Source: Mycetocola zhadangensis | GTDB taxonomy: Bacteria > Actinomycetota > Actinomycetes > Actinomycetales > Microbacteriaceae | Length of the DNA stretch: 64,000 bases | Direction: 5' to 3' | Assembly (NCBI RefSeq): GCF_003668565.1 | Contig: NZ_RCWJ01000002.1 | Location: 372,001-436,000 of the forward strand | Shown here: positions 43,711 to 52,884 of the stretch, in pieces | How the letters are laid out: each line of letters begins with the position of its first letter | Position numbering within the stretch: the first letter of the stretch is position 1 | Position numbers and translations under genes: made by a program | The notes under the pieces: model-generated | Databases searched by the model: none | What the model saw: only the letters and a program-made list of their open reading frames with translations | Told to the model about the DNA's origin: nothing

Positions 43711-44244
43711 ATGACAGCGACCTATGAACTCCATCGCGGGTTCACTCTGCTTCGAACCCTGCGGGCTGCCCCGGCTGAGGTGTTTCGCAAATGGACCGAG
43801 CCCGATCAGTTGGGCTGGTTTTTCAATCCGTCGGCTCCGACGCCGTCAGAGCCGGTCGACGTTGACCTCCGGGTAGGCGGGGCCTGGCGGCAACAGATGA
43901 TCATTGATGAGTCGGTGAGCTACATCACCGGCGGCATCTACCGCGAGATCTCGCCGGGAGAGAAGCTCGTTTTCTCCTGGGGCGCCGAGGGAGGGTGGCC
44001 CGAAATCGAGCTGCCATCTCTCGACGATGTGCCGCTCATCACTGTCATCCTCGACGCGACCCCGTCGGCCGAAGCGGAGGGCGACTCCCGGCCGGCCACA
44101 GACCTGATCTTCGCGGTCGCGCTTCCTGACCATCTCACCGAGCAGCAGGTGCTCGCGTGGAACGAAGCAGGGATCGACGAGAACTGGGGAACAACACTTG
44201 ATCGGCTTGTTGCCGCTGTTGATCGAGATACCGGTCGAGCGTGA
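43711..44244 (+). CDS. SRPBCC (AHSA1-like) domain protein
   Basis: 177 residues from an ATG with AAAGGAG upstream. The START-like fold is indicated by LRTLRAAPAEVFRKWTEPDQLGWFFNPS at the front, DLRVGGAWRQQMIID in the middle, GGIYREISPGEKLVFSWG next, and a long C-terminal helix (NWGTTLDRLVAAVD). Such proteins bind hydrophobic ligands or act as Hsp90 activator-like modules; none of this can be specified here. It is slightly longer than the usual 140-160 because of a loop near residues 105-135. Confidence 0.87.
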   Translation: MTATYELHRGFTLLRTLRAAPAEVFRKWTEPDQLGWFFNPSAPTPSEPVDVDLRVGGAWRQQMIIDESVSYITGGIYREISPGEKLVFSWGAEGGWPEIELPSLDDVPLITVILDATPSAEAEGDSRPATDLIFAVALPDHLTEQQVLAWNEAGIDENWGTTLDRLVAAVDRDTGRA

Positions 44245-44360
44245 CGCAACCCGCACTATAACTGGACCGGCGGCATCCGTCGAGCCTCTCGTCACACTAA
44301 CGGCCGTCAGTCACCCTTGAATACGGCCAAGAAACAATACCGTCGTAAAGGGGTAGACGA

Positions 44361-45479
44361 TTGACTACGGAACAACAGTCGAGCAAAGGGCGCGAAGACA
44401 GCGTCGCGAAGGACCGTCACGCTCCTGACCCGAATGACTCGCGCAAGCCAGACGACCCGACCGATGTGAAGAAGCCGTCGTGGGGGTACGTCCTCAAGCG
44501 CACGCTGCGGGAGTTCGGGCGCGACAAGTGCACCACCCTCGCGGCTGCGCTGACCTACTACACAGTGCTGGCGATCTTCCCGGCGCTGCTGGCTCTGCTC
44601 TCGCTCATCGGCCTGTTCGGTGAGGCCGAAGAGACCACCCAAATGATCATGCAGCTCATCGAGAGCGCCGGATCCGCTTCGGCAGCCGAGACTCTGCGTG
44701 AGCCGATCGAACAGTTGGCCAGTGCACCTGGCGCGGGGCTCGCACTCGCGATCGGTCTTCTCGGCGCCATCTGGTCGGCATCCGGCTACGTGAACGCGTT
44801 CAGCCAGGCCATGAACCAGATCTACGAGGTGGACGAGGGGCGCCCCTTCTACAAGCTGCGTCCTGTGGTGCTGCTCATCACGGTGATCCTGCTCGTGATC
44901 GCGGTGCTGATCATCCTGCTGCTCATCGTCTCCGGACCGATTGCCGAAGCCATCGGCGGAGCGATCGGGCTGGGCGACGCCGCACTGACCGTGTGGAACA
45001 TCGCCAAGTGGCCGGTGATTGCGCTTCTCGCGATCCTCATGGTCGCCGTTCTCTACTACGGCACACCCAACGTGAAGCAGCCGAAGTTCAAGTGGATGAC
45101 GCTCGGTGCGCTCATCGCGCTGCTGGTGATGGGCATCGCAACCGTGGCGTTCTTCTTCTACGTGTCGAACTTCTCGAACTACCAGAAGACCTACGGGAGC
45201 ATCGCCGGAGTGATCATCATGCTCCTCTGGTTCTGGTTGATGAACCTGTCGCTGCTGTTCGGCGCTGAGTTCGACGCCGAGATGGAGCGTGGCCGTCAGC
45301 TGCAGGGCGGAATCGAAGCAGAAGATTCTCTCCAGCTTCCGCCGCGCGACACCAAGGCCAGCGAAAAGAAGCTGAAGAAGGAGCAGGACGATATCGAGAC
45401 CGGGCGCAAACTGCGCGAGACGCAGGGGGAGTCACAGGACACCTCCGAGTCCGGATCGCAGACTGACCGCCGCTCCTAG
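44361..45479 (+). CDS. YihY/virulence factor BrkB family membrane protein
   Basis: 372 residues with TTG start, AAAGGGG 9 nt upstream. A polar N-terminus of about 45 residues precedes the conserved core: FGRDKCTTLAAALTYYTVLAIFPALLALLSLIGLF, then IWSASGYVNAFSQAMNQIYEVDEGRPFYKLRPV. Six hydrophobic segments follow in total. The cytoplasmic tail (about 315-372) is highly charged. The family was once mis-named RNase BN; its role is unclear, perhaps transport. It is followed by a good terminator hairpin and stands as a single gene. Confidence 0.92.
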   Translation: MTTEQQSSKGREDSVAKDRHAPDPNDSRKPDDPTDVKKPSWGYVLKRTLREFGRDKCTTLAAALTYYTVLAIFPALLALLSLIGLFGEAEETTQMIMQLIESAGSASAAETLREPIEQLASAPGAGLALAIGLLGAIWSASGYVNAFSQAMNQIYEVDEGRPFYKLRPVVLLITVILLVIAVLIILLLIVSGPIAEAIGGAIGLGDAALTVWNIAKWPVIALLAILMVAVLYYGTPNVKQPKFKWMTLGALIALLVMGIATVAFFFYVSNFSNYQKTYGSIAGVIIMLLWFWLMNLSLLFGAEFDAEMERGRQLQGGIEAEDSLQLPPRDTKASEKKLKKEQDDIETGRKLRETQGESQDTSESGSQTDRRS

Positions 45480-45488
45480 TTGAACCGC

Positions 45489-45526
45489 ACACGTGACCCC
45501 GTCCTTCCCTGGGCGGGGTCACGTGT
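45489..45526 (+). terminator. Hairpin terminator after the YihY gene
   Basis: A perfect 13-bp stem, ACACGTGACCCCG / CGGGGTCACGTGT, with a 12-nt loop begins 10 bp after the stop codon. No T-run follows. It also lies just before the hydrolase promoter. Confidence 0.75.
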
Positions 45527-45555
45527 TGTCTGCGCGACGGGCAGATAATGGGAGC

Positions 45556-46332
45556 ATGCCCCTGCTGCCCGAATCGCCAGACCCTCGTTTCGTTCTCGCG
45601 CGGGACAACATTCGCATCGCGACATACGAATTCGGTGACCCCGGTGGCCCTCCCGTCGTGATGGTGCACGGTTTTGCATCGGGTGGCCTGCTCAACTGGC
45701 ACCACTCAGGATGGACCCGCGTGCTCGGTCGCGCCGGGTTCCGGGTGATCGCGATCGACCAGCGCGGGCACGGTGCGAGTAGCAAACCGCACTCACCGGA
45801 CGCATACACAATGCCGCTGCTTGTGGACGATCTGCTCGACGTGCTCGACACCTTCCTGCTCGATGAGGCCCTCTTCATCGGCTACTCGCTCGGCGCACGT
45901 GTCGGCTGGCAAGCGTGCCTCGACCTTCCCGACCGGATCACCCGCGCCGTCCTCGGCGGCATCCCGGACGGGGACCCCCTCACACGGTTCCGCGTCGACG
46001 AAGCACGGGAATGCCTCGAGACGGGGACAGCACCCACGGACAAGCTGACCGCTGCATACGTGAAGATGGCCAGTGGCATCCGTGGCAATGATCTTGAGGC
46101 CCTGATCTCGCTTGTCGAGGGGATGCGAGGTGGTGCGCAGCCCGACCAGGCGAACCCGCCGCAGCAGCCCGTGTTGTTTGCGACCGGGACCGAAGACGCG
46201 ATCCTCGAGAAGTCACGGACGCTCGCCACCGCGGCCCCGCGCAGTGAATTCTTCGAGATCCCGGGGCGTAACCACTTCAACGCGCCAACGTCGAAGGACT
46301 TCCGCGCCGCGGCACTGGCGTTCCTGAAGTAA
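45556..46332 (+). CDS. Alpha/beta hydrolase
   Basis: 258 residues from ATG 45556; GATAAT ends 6 nt before it, and GGGAG lies in the same place, so the start is either leaderless or has a short ribosome site. Canonical fold: VVMVHGFASGG (oxyanion HG), AIDQRGHGASSKP, nucleophile elbow FIGYSLGARVGW (Ser about 115), acid region FATGTEDAI and the histidine in IPGRNHFNAP (about residue 245). Catalytic Ser, Asp and His are present. Substrate cannot be predicted. No operon partner is obvious. Confidence 0.9.
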   Translation: MPLLPESPDPRFVLARDNIRIATYEFGDPGGPPVVMVHGFASGGLLNWHHSGWTRVLGRAGFRVIAIDQRGHGASSKPHSPDAYTMPLLVDDLLDVLDTFLLDEALFIGYSLGARVGWQACLDLPDRITRAVLGGIPDGDPLTRFRVDEARECLETGTAPTDKLTAAYVKMASGIRGNDLEALISLVEGMRGGAQPDQANPPQQPVLFATGTEDAILEKSRTLATAAPRSEFFEIPGRNHFNAPTSKDFRAAALAFLK

Positions 46333-46401
46333 CCGAGGGCTCGAGCGCAAGGGGAGAGGCGCTTCCGGCACCAAATTGGCTGCGCCCCTAGGGTAAAAGC
46401 C

Positions 46402-47217
46402 ATGTCTTCTCGCTCGATCTCCGCTTCACCCCGTTCGGCCGCATCTCGGGTGCAAAACAACCACGCCTTCCAGCTGATGGCACGCACCGGCTTCGCGGTC
46501 AATGGTCTCCTTCACCTTCTCATTGGAGGCATTGCCCTCAGCGTTGCGTTCGGTTCCGGCGGCGAAGCAGACCAGGGCGGAGCGCTCAGCGGACTCGCTG
46601 CCACCCCGGGCGGAACTTTCCTGCTCTGGGTTGTGAGTCTCGGTCTGTGGGCGCTCGGCCTCTTCCAGGTGCTCGAGGTTGTACTGATTCGCGGCACGGA
46701 TAAGGATGCGTGGGCGGACCGCGCGAAGGAAGGCGGCAAGGCGATCGCCTATCTGGCGATCGGTTTCTCGGCGTTCACCGTTGCGATGGGTGGCGGAAGC
46801 AGCAGCTCGGGACAAACCCAAAGCCTGACCGCGCAGTTGCTGGCCACGCCAGGCGGCGTTTTCCTTGTTGTGCTGCTCGGCCTCGGAGTGCTCGCCGTCG
46901 GCGTGTACTTCGTGATCAAGGGGGCGCGCAAGAAGTTCCTCGAAGACATCACCCTGCCGTCAGGCAAGGCGGGTCGAACGGTGACCGTGCTCGGCCAGGT
47001 CGGCTACATCGCGAAGGGCATCGCCATCGGCATTGTCGGCATTTTATTCTGCGTCGCCGCTGCCACGTCGGACCCAAGCGAGGCGACCGGGCTCGACGGC
47101 GCCCTGAAGTCGCTGACTGATCTGCCCTTTGGGGTTGTTCTGTTGGTCGTTGTTGCACTCGGCCTGATTGCCTACGGCGTGTATTGCTTCGCTCGGGCCC
47201 GGTTCGCGCGGCTCTAG
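46402..47217 (+). CDS. DUF1206 membrane protein
   Basis: 271 residues made of three repeats of a two-helix DUF1206 unit: MARTGFAVNGLLHLLIGGIA (about 26-45), GGKAIAYLAIGFSAFTVAMG (about 111-130) and LGQVGYIAKGIAIGIVGIL (about 196-214). Each unit has a G(Y/F) turn at the membrane edge. Six transmembrane segments in all. The family has no known activity. TAGGGT lies 7 nt before the ATG and no ribosome site is seen, so translation is probably leaderless. Confidence 0.9.
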   Translation: MSSRSISASPRSAASRVQNNHAFQLMARTGFAVNGLLHLLIGGIALSVAFGSGGEADQGGALSGLAATPGGTFLLWVVSLGLWALGLFQVLEVVLIRGTDKDAWADRAKEGGKAIAYLAIGFSAFTVAMGGGSSSSGQTQSLTAQLLATPGGVFLVVLLGLGVLAVGVYFVIKGARKKFLEDITLPSGKAGRTVTVLGQVGYIAKGIAIGIVGILFCVAAATSDPSEATGLDGALKSLTDLPFGVVLLVVVALGLIAYGVYCFARARFARL

Positions 47218-47291
47218 GCGGGATCGGGAACCGTACAGTTCCACCCGCCCACATCGCGGAGTAGGCTCCTCCTCATCGGGGAGGGGGCAAC

Positions 47292-47648
47292 ATGGCGGAC
47301 ATCGCGGGCATCGACCCGAGCGCTGCTCCTGTTGGGACGGTCTGCCTCGACTGCGAAGCCGTCGACGGCTGGTGGTTTCACCTTCGCCGCTGCGCCCAGT
47401 GCGCTCACATCGGCTGCTGTGACAATTCGCCGGCGGCGCACGCTCGAGCCCACTTTCTCGAGACCGGGCACCCGATCATGCAGAGTTTCGAGCCCGGAGA
47501 GAGCTGGTGCTGGAACTACGCATCCGAGCGGTACGTGCGCTGCCCGGCGCTCGCCGAACCGACCAGTCGCCCGATGGATCAGCCCGCGCCGGGTCCTGCC
47601 GCCCGGGTGCCAGCGAACTGGCGATCGTTGTTGAGGGTAACCCCGTGA
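47292..47648 (+). CDS. UBP-type zinc finger protein
   Basis: 118 residues. TVCLDCEAVDGWWFHLRRCAQCAHIGCCDNSPAAHARAHFLETGHP and CWNYASERYV reproduce the ZnF-UBP pattern, in which three zinc ions are held by Cys/His. In eukaryotes the domain binds the C-terminal glycine of free ubiquitin; in Actinobacteria it is common as a small stand-alone protein whose ligand is not known. The stop overlaps the next gene's GTG by 4 bp, so it is co-translated with the NAD(P)HX epimerase. Confidence 0.93.
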   Translation: MADIAGIDPSAAPVGTVCLDCEAVDGWWFHLRRCAQCAHIGCCDNSPAAHARAHFLETGHPIMQSFEPGESWCWNYASERYVRCPALAEPTSRPMDQPAPGPAARVPANWRSLLRVTP

Positions 47649-48331
47649 GCGCTCAGCCGGTCCGCACGTACACGGCCGCGCAGATCCGGGCCGCCGAGGC
47701 GCCCTTGCTTGCCGCCGGCGTTCCGCTGATGCAGCGCGCGGCGGCCGCGCTCGCCCGCGAACTCTGGCTTCTGCTGCCTCCCGACCGGCCTGGCTCGGTG
47801 CTTCTGCTTGTCGGCCCTGGCAACAACGGCGGCGACGCGCTCTTCGCCGGAGCCGAACTGGCCGCGGCTGGCGTCCACGTCACAGTGCTTCCCACCGCCG
47901 ACCGGATGCACGACGAAGGCCGCGTTGCGATTGAAAAATCAGGGGCACGGATGCTGTCAGCCGACACGCACACGGACGTTGCGGCATCCGTCGCTCACGA
48001 CTGCGACCTCGTCGTCGACGGCATTCTCGGAACCGGGACCAGTGCCAGCCCGGCGCTGCGCGGTCGCGCACGGGAGGTCGTCGCGTCGATTCTGCCCGTG
48101 CTCGGCAGGAAGAAACGGCCGAGGGTTGTGGCTGTCGACCTGCCGAGCGGCATTCACCCCGACGACGGTTCGGTGCCGGAGCCCACAGTGCTGCGCGCCG
48201 ATGTCACCGTGACGTTTGGCGCGTGCAAGACCGGGCTGCTGCTCCCGCCAGCCGCAGGCTATGTGGGCCGGCTGGTGATCGTCGACATCGGGTTGGGCCC
48301 CGAGCTCGAGCGCGTCACGTCTGGCGGTTGA
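47645..48331 (+). CDS. nnrE: NAD(P)H-hydrate epimerase, YjeF N-terminal family
   Basis: 228 residues from GTG 47645, overlapping the zinc-finger gene. NnrE inverts the R and S forms of hydrated NAD(P)H so that a dehydratase can repair them. Motifs: TAAQIRAAEAPLLAAGVPLMQRAAAALA at the start, VGPGNNGGDALFAGAELAAAG (nucleotide loop with catalytic Asp, about residue 60), DLVVDGILGTGTSASPALRG, and AVDLPSGIHPDDGSVP. Only the N-terminal epimerase domain is present; the NnrD dehydratase is not in the window, so it must be encoded elsewhere. Confidence 0.92.
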   Translation: MSAQPVRTYTAAQIRAAEAPLLAAGVPLMQRAAAALARELWLLLPPDRPGSVLLLVGPGNNGGDALFAGAELAAAGVHVTVLPTADRMHDEGRVAIEKSGARMLSADTHTDVAASVAHDCDLVVDGILGTGTSASPALRGRAREVVASILPVLGRKKRPRVVAVDLPSGIHPDDGSVPEPTVLRADVTVTFGACKTGLLLPPAAGYVGRLVIVDIGLGPELERVTSGG

Positions 48332-48473
48332 CCCGGTCGCTTCGGCTGTGCCCTCTGCCGGTCGAGCGCACCGGAAATCGACACTCGGGCCCTGCGGGAA
48401 TTTGCGCGGTGATAATGGAAGGTGCCCGTCCGCGCATTCGGTGCGGCGGAGCATCCGTTCGGAGTTGTCCCGT

Positions 48474-49241
48474 ATGACCGCACAGTTTTCCCGCTACGTC
48501 GCGCTCGGCGACAGTTTCACAGAGGGTGTCGGCGACGAACTCCCGGACGGGCGGGTGCGTGGCTGGGCTGACTTTGTTGCACTCGGCCTTCAGGCCGCGT
48601 CGAATGAACCGATCGGTTACGCGAACCTCGCGATCCGCGGCCGCAAGCTCGGCCCGATCATCAGCGAACAGCTTGAACCGGCGCTCGCACTGAGCCCCGA
48701 CCTGATGACGTTCAACGGCGGTGGCAACGACATCATGCGGCCCCGCGTCGCGATCTCCTGGGTGGTCGACGAGACACTCAAGCTCGTTCATCGTGCGCTC
48801 GAGCTGGACGGGCTCCACGTCGTCGTGCTGGCCGGCGCGAACCCGTCCCGGCACCTGCCGATGGGTGGACTCATGCAAAAACGCGGGGACCTGCTCGCTG
48901 ACGCCGTCCTCACCGCGCTCGGCTCAACCCCTGTCACCCTGGTGAACAACTGGGCCGACGAGACGCTCACCGACATCCGTTACTGGTCTCCCGACAAGCT
49001 GCACCTCAACGCGCTCGGCCATGCCCGCGTCGCCTCGAACGTGCTGACAGCGCTCGACATCGCCGTGCCAGAGGAATGGGGCGTCGAGAATGTCGCTGAG
49101 GCGAGCTCAGGCCAGCGCGCACGCAACACGGCCAGGTACTACCGCGAGCACGTGCTGCCGTGGATCGGACGCCGTGTCACCGGGCGGTCCTCCGGCGACG
49201 GGCGAGAGCCGAAACGCGCCACTCTCCTCCCGGTCGACTGA
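48474..49241 (+). CDS. SGNH/GDSL hydrolase
   Basis: 255 residues from ATG 48474. Block I is YVALGDSFTEGVGDE (Ser about 14), block II AIRGRKLGPII, block III FNGGGNDIMRP and block V DKLHLNALGHARVA with the catalytic Asp and His. All four SGNH residues are present. The C-terminal stretch (about 200-255) is basic. There is no signal peptide, so it is probably cytoplasmic; it may be an esterase or lysophospholipase-like enzyme. It is a single gene between nnrE and the AAA operon. Confidence 0.9.
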   Translation: MTAQFSRYVALGDSFTEGVGDELPDGRVRGWADFVALGLQAASNEPIGYANLAIRGRKLGPIISEQLEPALALSPDLMTFNGGGNDIMRPRVAISWVVDETLKLVHRALELDGLHVVVLAGANPSRHLPMGGLMQKRGDLLADAVLTALGSTPVTLVNNWADETLTDIRYWSPDKLHLNALGHARVASNVLTALDIAVPEEWGVENVAEASSGQRARNTARYYREHVLPWIGRRVTGRSSGDGREPKRATLLPVD

Positions 49242-49344
49242 GGTACCGCGATGGGCAGCGCTGCCCATCGCCGCTCCCGCGAAACCGTCTCGTTGCCCAG
49301 TAGTCTGGGGGCGTTATGCCGCACCGAGGGGGAGGAAACGGATC

Positions 49345-50229
49345 GTGAGTCTGAGCGACGTCACCGTGTCGAGCACCGCGCGCCGCAGCATCCGCTCGTT
49401 CTCCGTCTGGGTGTGGGTGCTCGGAACCATCGTGCTCTTCGTCAGCGCACTCAACACCTTCGATAACGTCGGTATCGGAGACGACGGGTTCGGCATCATC
49501 GGCGACAACGAGTACCCGTGGGAGATCGAGAACCCGCCGGTGTTCGAGGCGAACGGGAACACCTACTCCGGCACCGGCAGCGGCGTCATCCGCATTCCGC
49601 TTGAGGAACACCAACAGGAACCGTACGTGGCGCAACTGGTTGCAGGCGAGTACGTCGACCTGAGCATCACCCCTCCAGAGGAGCTCGCGCAGCCGGCGAA
49701 CGACCGGGCGTGGCCGGCCGACGTCGGAGACCTGTGGGACACCGAGGACCAGTTGCTCGTCCTCCCGCGCGACGGCGACCTCGAACTCTGGGTGCGAAAC
49801 GACGGCGATTGGGAGTTCACACTCACGAAAGCCGAGGTCGACGAAATCGACGACGGGTTTGCCAGCGGCACCTCCAACGCGCTGCTTGTCTACAAGGGCG
49901 ACGCCACAAGCGCCCGGTTTGTGCACAAGGGTGAAGGCATTTTCTTCGTGACCATCCAGACCCTCGACGGTGAGAGCGACCGCCCGATCATCGAGTCCGG
50001 CGAGGTCAACGAACGTTTGTCCTGGGACCCAACCGACGCCGTGTACATCACCATCGAGGCCGACGACGGCGAGGGTGCGTGGTCGATCGATATCGATGAA
50101 CTGGCGACGGATGCTCCGGCGGAGCCCGAACCGGACCCAGCGTCGACCGAACCCGCAGACCCAGCGGCGTTACCCGCAACTCCCGCATCGCGAACCGATG
50201 CTCCCGGCACCACGAAAGGAACGCCATGA
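49345..50229 (+). CDS. Membrane-anchored beta-rich protein leading the AAA/radical-SAM operon
   Basis: 294 residues from GTG 49345, which has GGGGGAGGAAACG in front; the earlier frame overlaps the preceding gene and is rejected. One transmembrane helix lies near residues 18-38 (FSVWVWVLGTIVLFVSALNTF). The remainder is an acidic, beta-type region (about 60-255) with repeated DG turns (LPRDGDLELWVRNDGDWEF), and ends in a Pro/Ala/Glu-rich low-complexity tail. The soluble part is probably outside. I do not recognise a family. Overlap of 4 bp with the AAA gene ties it to that system. Confidence 0.85.
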   Translation: MSLSDVTVSSTARRSIRSFSVWVWVLGTIVLFVSALNTFDNVGIGDDGFGIIGDNEYPWEIENPPVFEANGNTYSGTGSGVIRIPLEEHQQEPYVAQLVAGEYVDLSITPPEELAQPANDRAWPADVGDLWDTEDQLLVLPRDGDLELWVRNDGDWEFTLTKAEVDEIDDGFASGTSNALLVYKGDATSARFVHKGEGIFFVTIQTLDGESDRPIIESGEVNERLSWDPTDAVYITIEADDGEGAWSIDIDELATDAPAEPEPDPASTEPADPAALPATPASRTDAPGTTKGTP

Positions 50230-51869
50230 GTTTCACAGACACCCTCGACCAGGCATTCAAAGCACGGCTGCCGCTGCTCTACATCGAGACGAGCGAGGAG
50301 GTGCGCGCGCTCGAGCAAATCACCCAGGCAGCCCAGGGCCTTCGCCGCCCGCGCGGGGTCTGGACCTGGACAAGCGCCACAGGCCTGATCGGCCCAGACG
50401 GCAAGACGATCAGCAACACGAACACGCCGGTGCGCGCCCTCGACCACATCGTCACCATCCCCGAAAACGCCGTCTTCGTTTTCTGCGACCTGCACGCCTA
50501 CTTCGGTTCAGAGCAACGCCCAGGCGACCCGGTCATTATCCGCAAGGTTCGCGAGGCGGTGCTTGAACTTCGACACGCGGATGCCGCCCGTGCGCTGGTA
50601 GTGACGGCTCCGGTGCGATGCATTCCGCCTGAACTGGACAAACTGTCTCACCTGCTCGAGTTCCCTCTCCCGGACACCACCGAACTGCACGCCATGCTCG
50701 ACACCATGATCGAGAACAACACGTCAAACGGCGGACGGATCCGGGTGAACGCCGACGCCAAAACTCTCGAGAGCCTCGTTCAGGCGGCCCGCGGCCTCAC
50801 CATGAGCGAAGCGGAAAACGCGTTCGCCCGCGCCATGGTCAACGACGGCGAACTGACCGCAGACGACATCCCGGTCGTGCTCGACGAGAAACGCCAGATC
50901 GTCAGCAAGTCAGGCCTGCTCGACTTTGTCGTTGACACCCTCGACCTCGACAGTGTTGGCGGGCTCAACAACCTCAAACGCTGGTTGAGTCGCCGCGACG
51001 GGTCCTGGCTGGGCGAGGCTGAACAGTTCGGCCTGCCATCACCCAAGGGCGTGCTTATCACCGGTGTGCCCGGCTGTGGAAAGTCGCTCACCGCGAAGGC
51101 GATGGCCGCTTCATGGGGCCTGCCGCTGCTACGCCTCGACATCGGCCGGATCTTCTCCGGGCTCGTCGGTTCGTCCGAACAGAACCTCCGCACGGCGCTC
51201 GCCACCGCCGAGGCCGTTGCACCGTGCATCCTCTGGGTCGACGAGATCGAGAAGGGTTTCTCGAACACGACAGGCACAGGCGACTCCGGCACCACTGCTC
51301 GGGTCTTCGGCTACTTCCTCACCTGGATGCAGGAGAAGAAGCACCCGGTGTTCGTGGTCGCGACGGCCAACAACATCGACTCGCTTCCACCCGAGTTCAT
51401 GCGCAAGGGCCGCTTCGACGAGATCTTCTTCGTCGACCTGCCGACCGCCGTCGAACGCCGAGCGATCTGGAGCATCCAGCTGGCGTCGAACGCCACTGGG
51501 GGCAACGGCCTCGCCGGCATCGACGCCGCAGACATTGAAAAACTCGTCGCGGTCAGCGACAACTACTCGGGCGCCGAGATCGAGCAGGCCGTCATCGTTG
51601 CCCTGTACGAGGCCTTCGCCGAACGCCGACCGGCCACAGCGGCTGACCTCACCGAAGCGATCACCAACATGATTCCACTCGCCGTGACGCAGGCGGAGGA
51701 AGTGCAGGCCATTCGTGACTGGGCGGAGGTTCGCGCGGTCCGGGCAACCGGCAGCGAAGACATCGATCCGACCGAGGACGCCGCCGAACTCGCGGGCGTC
51801 GGCGCTCCGACCGACGCTGCCGGTGCCGGTCTCTCGTCTCGCCGCGGTGGACGCACCGTGGACTTCTAA
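50226..51869 (+). CDS. AAA+ ATPase, Ycf46-like
   Basis: 547 residues. The N-terminal domain (about 1-230) starts [26 protein letters not shown], as in Ycf46-type proteins. The C-terminal AAA module has Walker [13 protein letters not shown] (about residue 280), Walker [11 protein letters not shown] (about 335), sensor-1 VVATANNID and the arginine finger in MRKGRFDE. Ycf46 proteins occur in cyanobacteria and plastids near ycf35 and DUF2997 genes. The last residues are [11 protein letters not shown], nearly the same tail as in the helix-hairpin-helix protein four genes on. Intact catalytic residues imply an active motor. Confidence 0.93.
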   Translation: MSFTDTLDQAFKARLPLLYIETSEEVRALEQITQAAQGLRRPRGVWTWTSATGLIGPDGKTISNTNTPVRALDHIVTIPENAVFVFCDLHAYFGSEQRPGDPVIIRKVREAVLELRHADAARALVVTAPVRCIPPELDKLSHLLEFPLPDTTELHAMLDTMIENNTSNGGRIRVNADAKTLESLVQAARGLTMSEAENAFARAMVNDGELTADDIPVVLDEKRQIVSKSGLLDFVVDTLDLDSVGGLNNLKRWLSRRDGSWLGEAEQFGLPSPKGVLITGVPGCGKSLTAKAMAASWGLPLLRLDIGRIFSGLVGSSEQNLRTALATAEAVAPCILWVDEIEKGFSNTTGTGDSGTTARVFGYFLTWMQEKKHPVFVVATANNIDSLPPEFMRKGRFDEIFFVDLPTAVERRAIWSIQLASNATGGNGLAGIDAADIEKLVAVSDNYSGAEIEQAVIVALYEAFAERRPATAADLTEAITNMIPLAVTQAEEVQAIRDWAEVRAVRATGSEDIDPTEDAAELAGVGAPTDAAGAGLSSRRGGRTVDF

Positions 51870-51919
51870 ACCGGCCGACAGCATCCGCTTTCGAAAAAAT
51901 CAGCAACCGAGGATCACGC

Positions 51920-52132
51920 ATGACAGACAAGCAGCTCATAGTGCAGGTGCGGCCTGACGGCACTGTGCACGCCGAAACCATCGGGATGTACGGCGAGGAG
52001 TGCCTCGACTACATCGCCGTGCTCGAGAACCTGCTCGACGCCGAGGCCACCGAATCGTCGTTCACCGAGGCCTACGCGCAGGTCGCCGCCGAGCAGCACA
52101 CGACGACTTCCACCTGGGACGGCGTGCGATGA
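51920..52132 (+). CDS. DUF2997 domain protein
   Basis: 70 residues. LIVQVRPDGTVHAETIGMYG followed by EECLDYIAVLENLLDAEA matches the short DUF2997 pattern: a beta hairpin with xDGxV, a G-x-x-G-x-x-C turn and one helix. The conserved cysteine is Cys28. Ribosome site is the GAGGATCACGC stretch before ATG. It overlaps the radical-SAM gene by 4 bp (ATGA). In cyanobacterial genomes DUF2997 lies next to ycf35-type genes; the small size suggests a substrate or carrier peptide for the neighbouring enzymes (inference). Confidence 0.88.
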   Translation: MTDKQLIVQVRPDGTVHAETIGMYGEECLDYIAVLENLLDAEATESSFTEAYAQVAAEQHTTTSTWDGVR

Positions 52133-52884
52133 CACTGCTCGCGTCCCCGCGACTGCGCGGCGAGCACGGCACTTCTGAACTCGGCACGGTGGAACTCGGC
52201 ACGGTCGAACCGGTCGAGCGGCCGGGCGATACCCTCCGCTGGTCGCGGTTTCTGCCGTCGACGGCGGCCGAGGGTCCAGGGCTGCGCTCCGCACTGTGGG
52301 TGCAGGGCTGCAGCGTGCGCTGCCCCGGGTGTTTCAACCCGCACCTCTGGGCCGCGATCGGTGGAACCATCGATCGCACAGCCGATCTGGCCGACCGATT
52401 TGTGACGGATGCTGTCACAGCGGGCGTCGAGGGAATCACACTTCTCGGCGGCGAACCTTTCGACCAGGCAGCCGCGCTCGCGACGATCGCTGACGCATTC
52501 CGTGCGGCCGGGCTCACCGTGATGACCTTCACCGGCTATCGGCTCGAGCTTCTCACCGAGTGGGCGGCGACCCGGCCGGACATCGCCAGGCTGCTCGCGG
52601 CCACCGACCTGTTGATCGACGGGCCGTACCTGCGAGCGCAGCCCGACGCCGTTCGACCGTGGCTCGGCTCAACGAACCAGGGCATTCGCGCACTCACTCC
52701 GGCATACGCGGACGAGGTCGCACGGATCGAACGCGAGGGTGGGCTCGACCGGCTCGAGATTCGAATCCACCCCGACGGGCAGGTCGACGTAAATGGCTGG
52801 GCTGACGCCGCCGCCCTCGAAGAACTGCTGCACGACCTTGGCCCGCGCCAGGACCGCCCGACAACGAAAGCGAGACGCGCATGA
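52129..52884 (+). CDS. Radical SAM / 4Fe-4S activase-like protein
   Basis: 251 residues from ATG 52129. After about 35 polar residues comes LRWSRFLPSTAAEGPGLRSALWVQGCSVRCPGCFNPHLW: the CxxxCxxC motif (about residues 65-72) binds a 4Fe-4S cluster and SAM. LLGGEPFDQAAAL is the GGE motif, and TGYRLELL is typical of the PflA/NrdG activase-like class. LIDGPYL... and the loss of a full C-terminal half suggest a short activase-type enzyme. No ribonucleotide reductase or glycyl-radical gene is nearby, so its target is probably within the operon. It overlaps both neighbours by 4 bp. Confidence 0.9.
   Translation: MTLLASPRLRGEHGTSELGTVELGTVEPVERPGDTLRWSRFLPSTAAEGPGLRSALWVQGCSVRCPGCFNPHLWAAIGGTIDRTADLADRFVTDAVTAGVEGITLLGGEPFDQAAALATIADAFRAAGLTVMTFTGYRLELLTEWAATRPDIARLLAATDLLIDGPYLRAQPDAVRPWLGSTNQGIRALTPAYADEVARIEREGGLDRLEIRIHPDGQVDVNGWADAAALEELLHDLGPRQDRPTTKARRA

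Noticed and set aside
52129-52884. Radical-SAM protein considered as an anaerobic ribonucleotide reductase activase (NrdG)
   Set aside because: No nrdD or other glycyl-radical gene is present, and the gene is embedded by overlaps in the AAA/DUF2997/DUF1257 operon.
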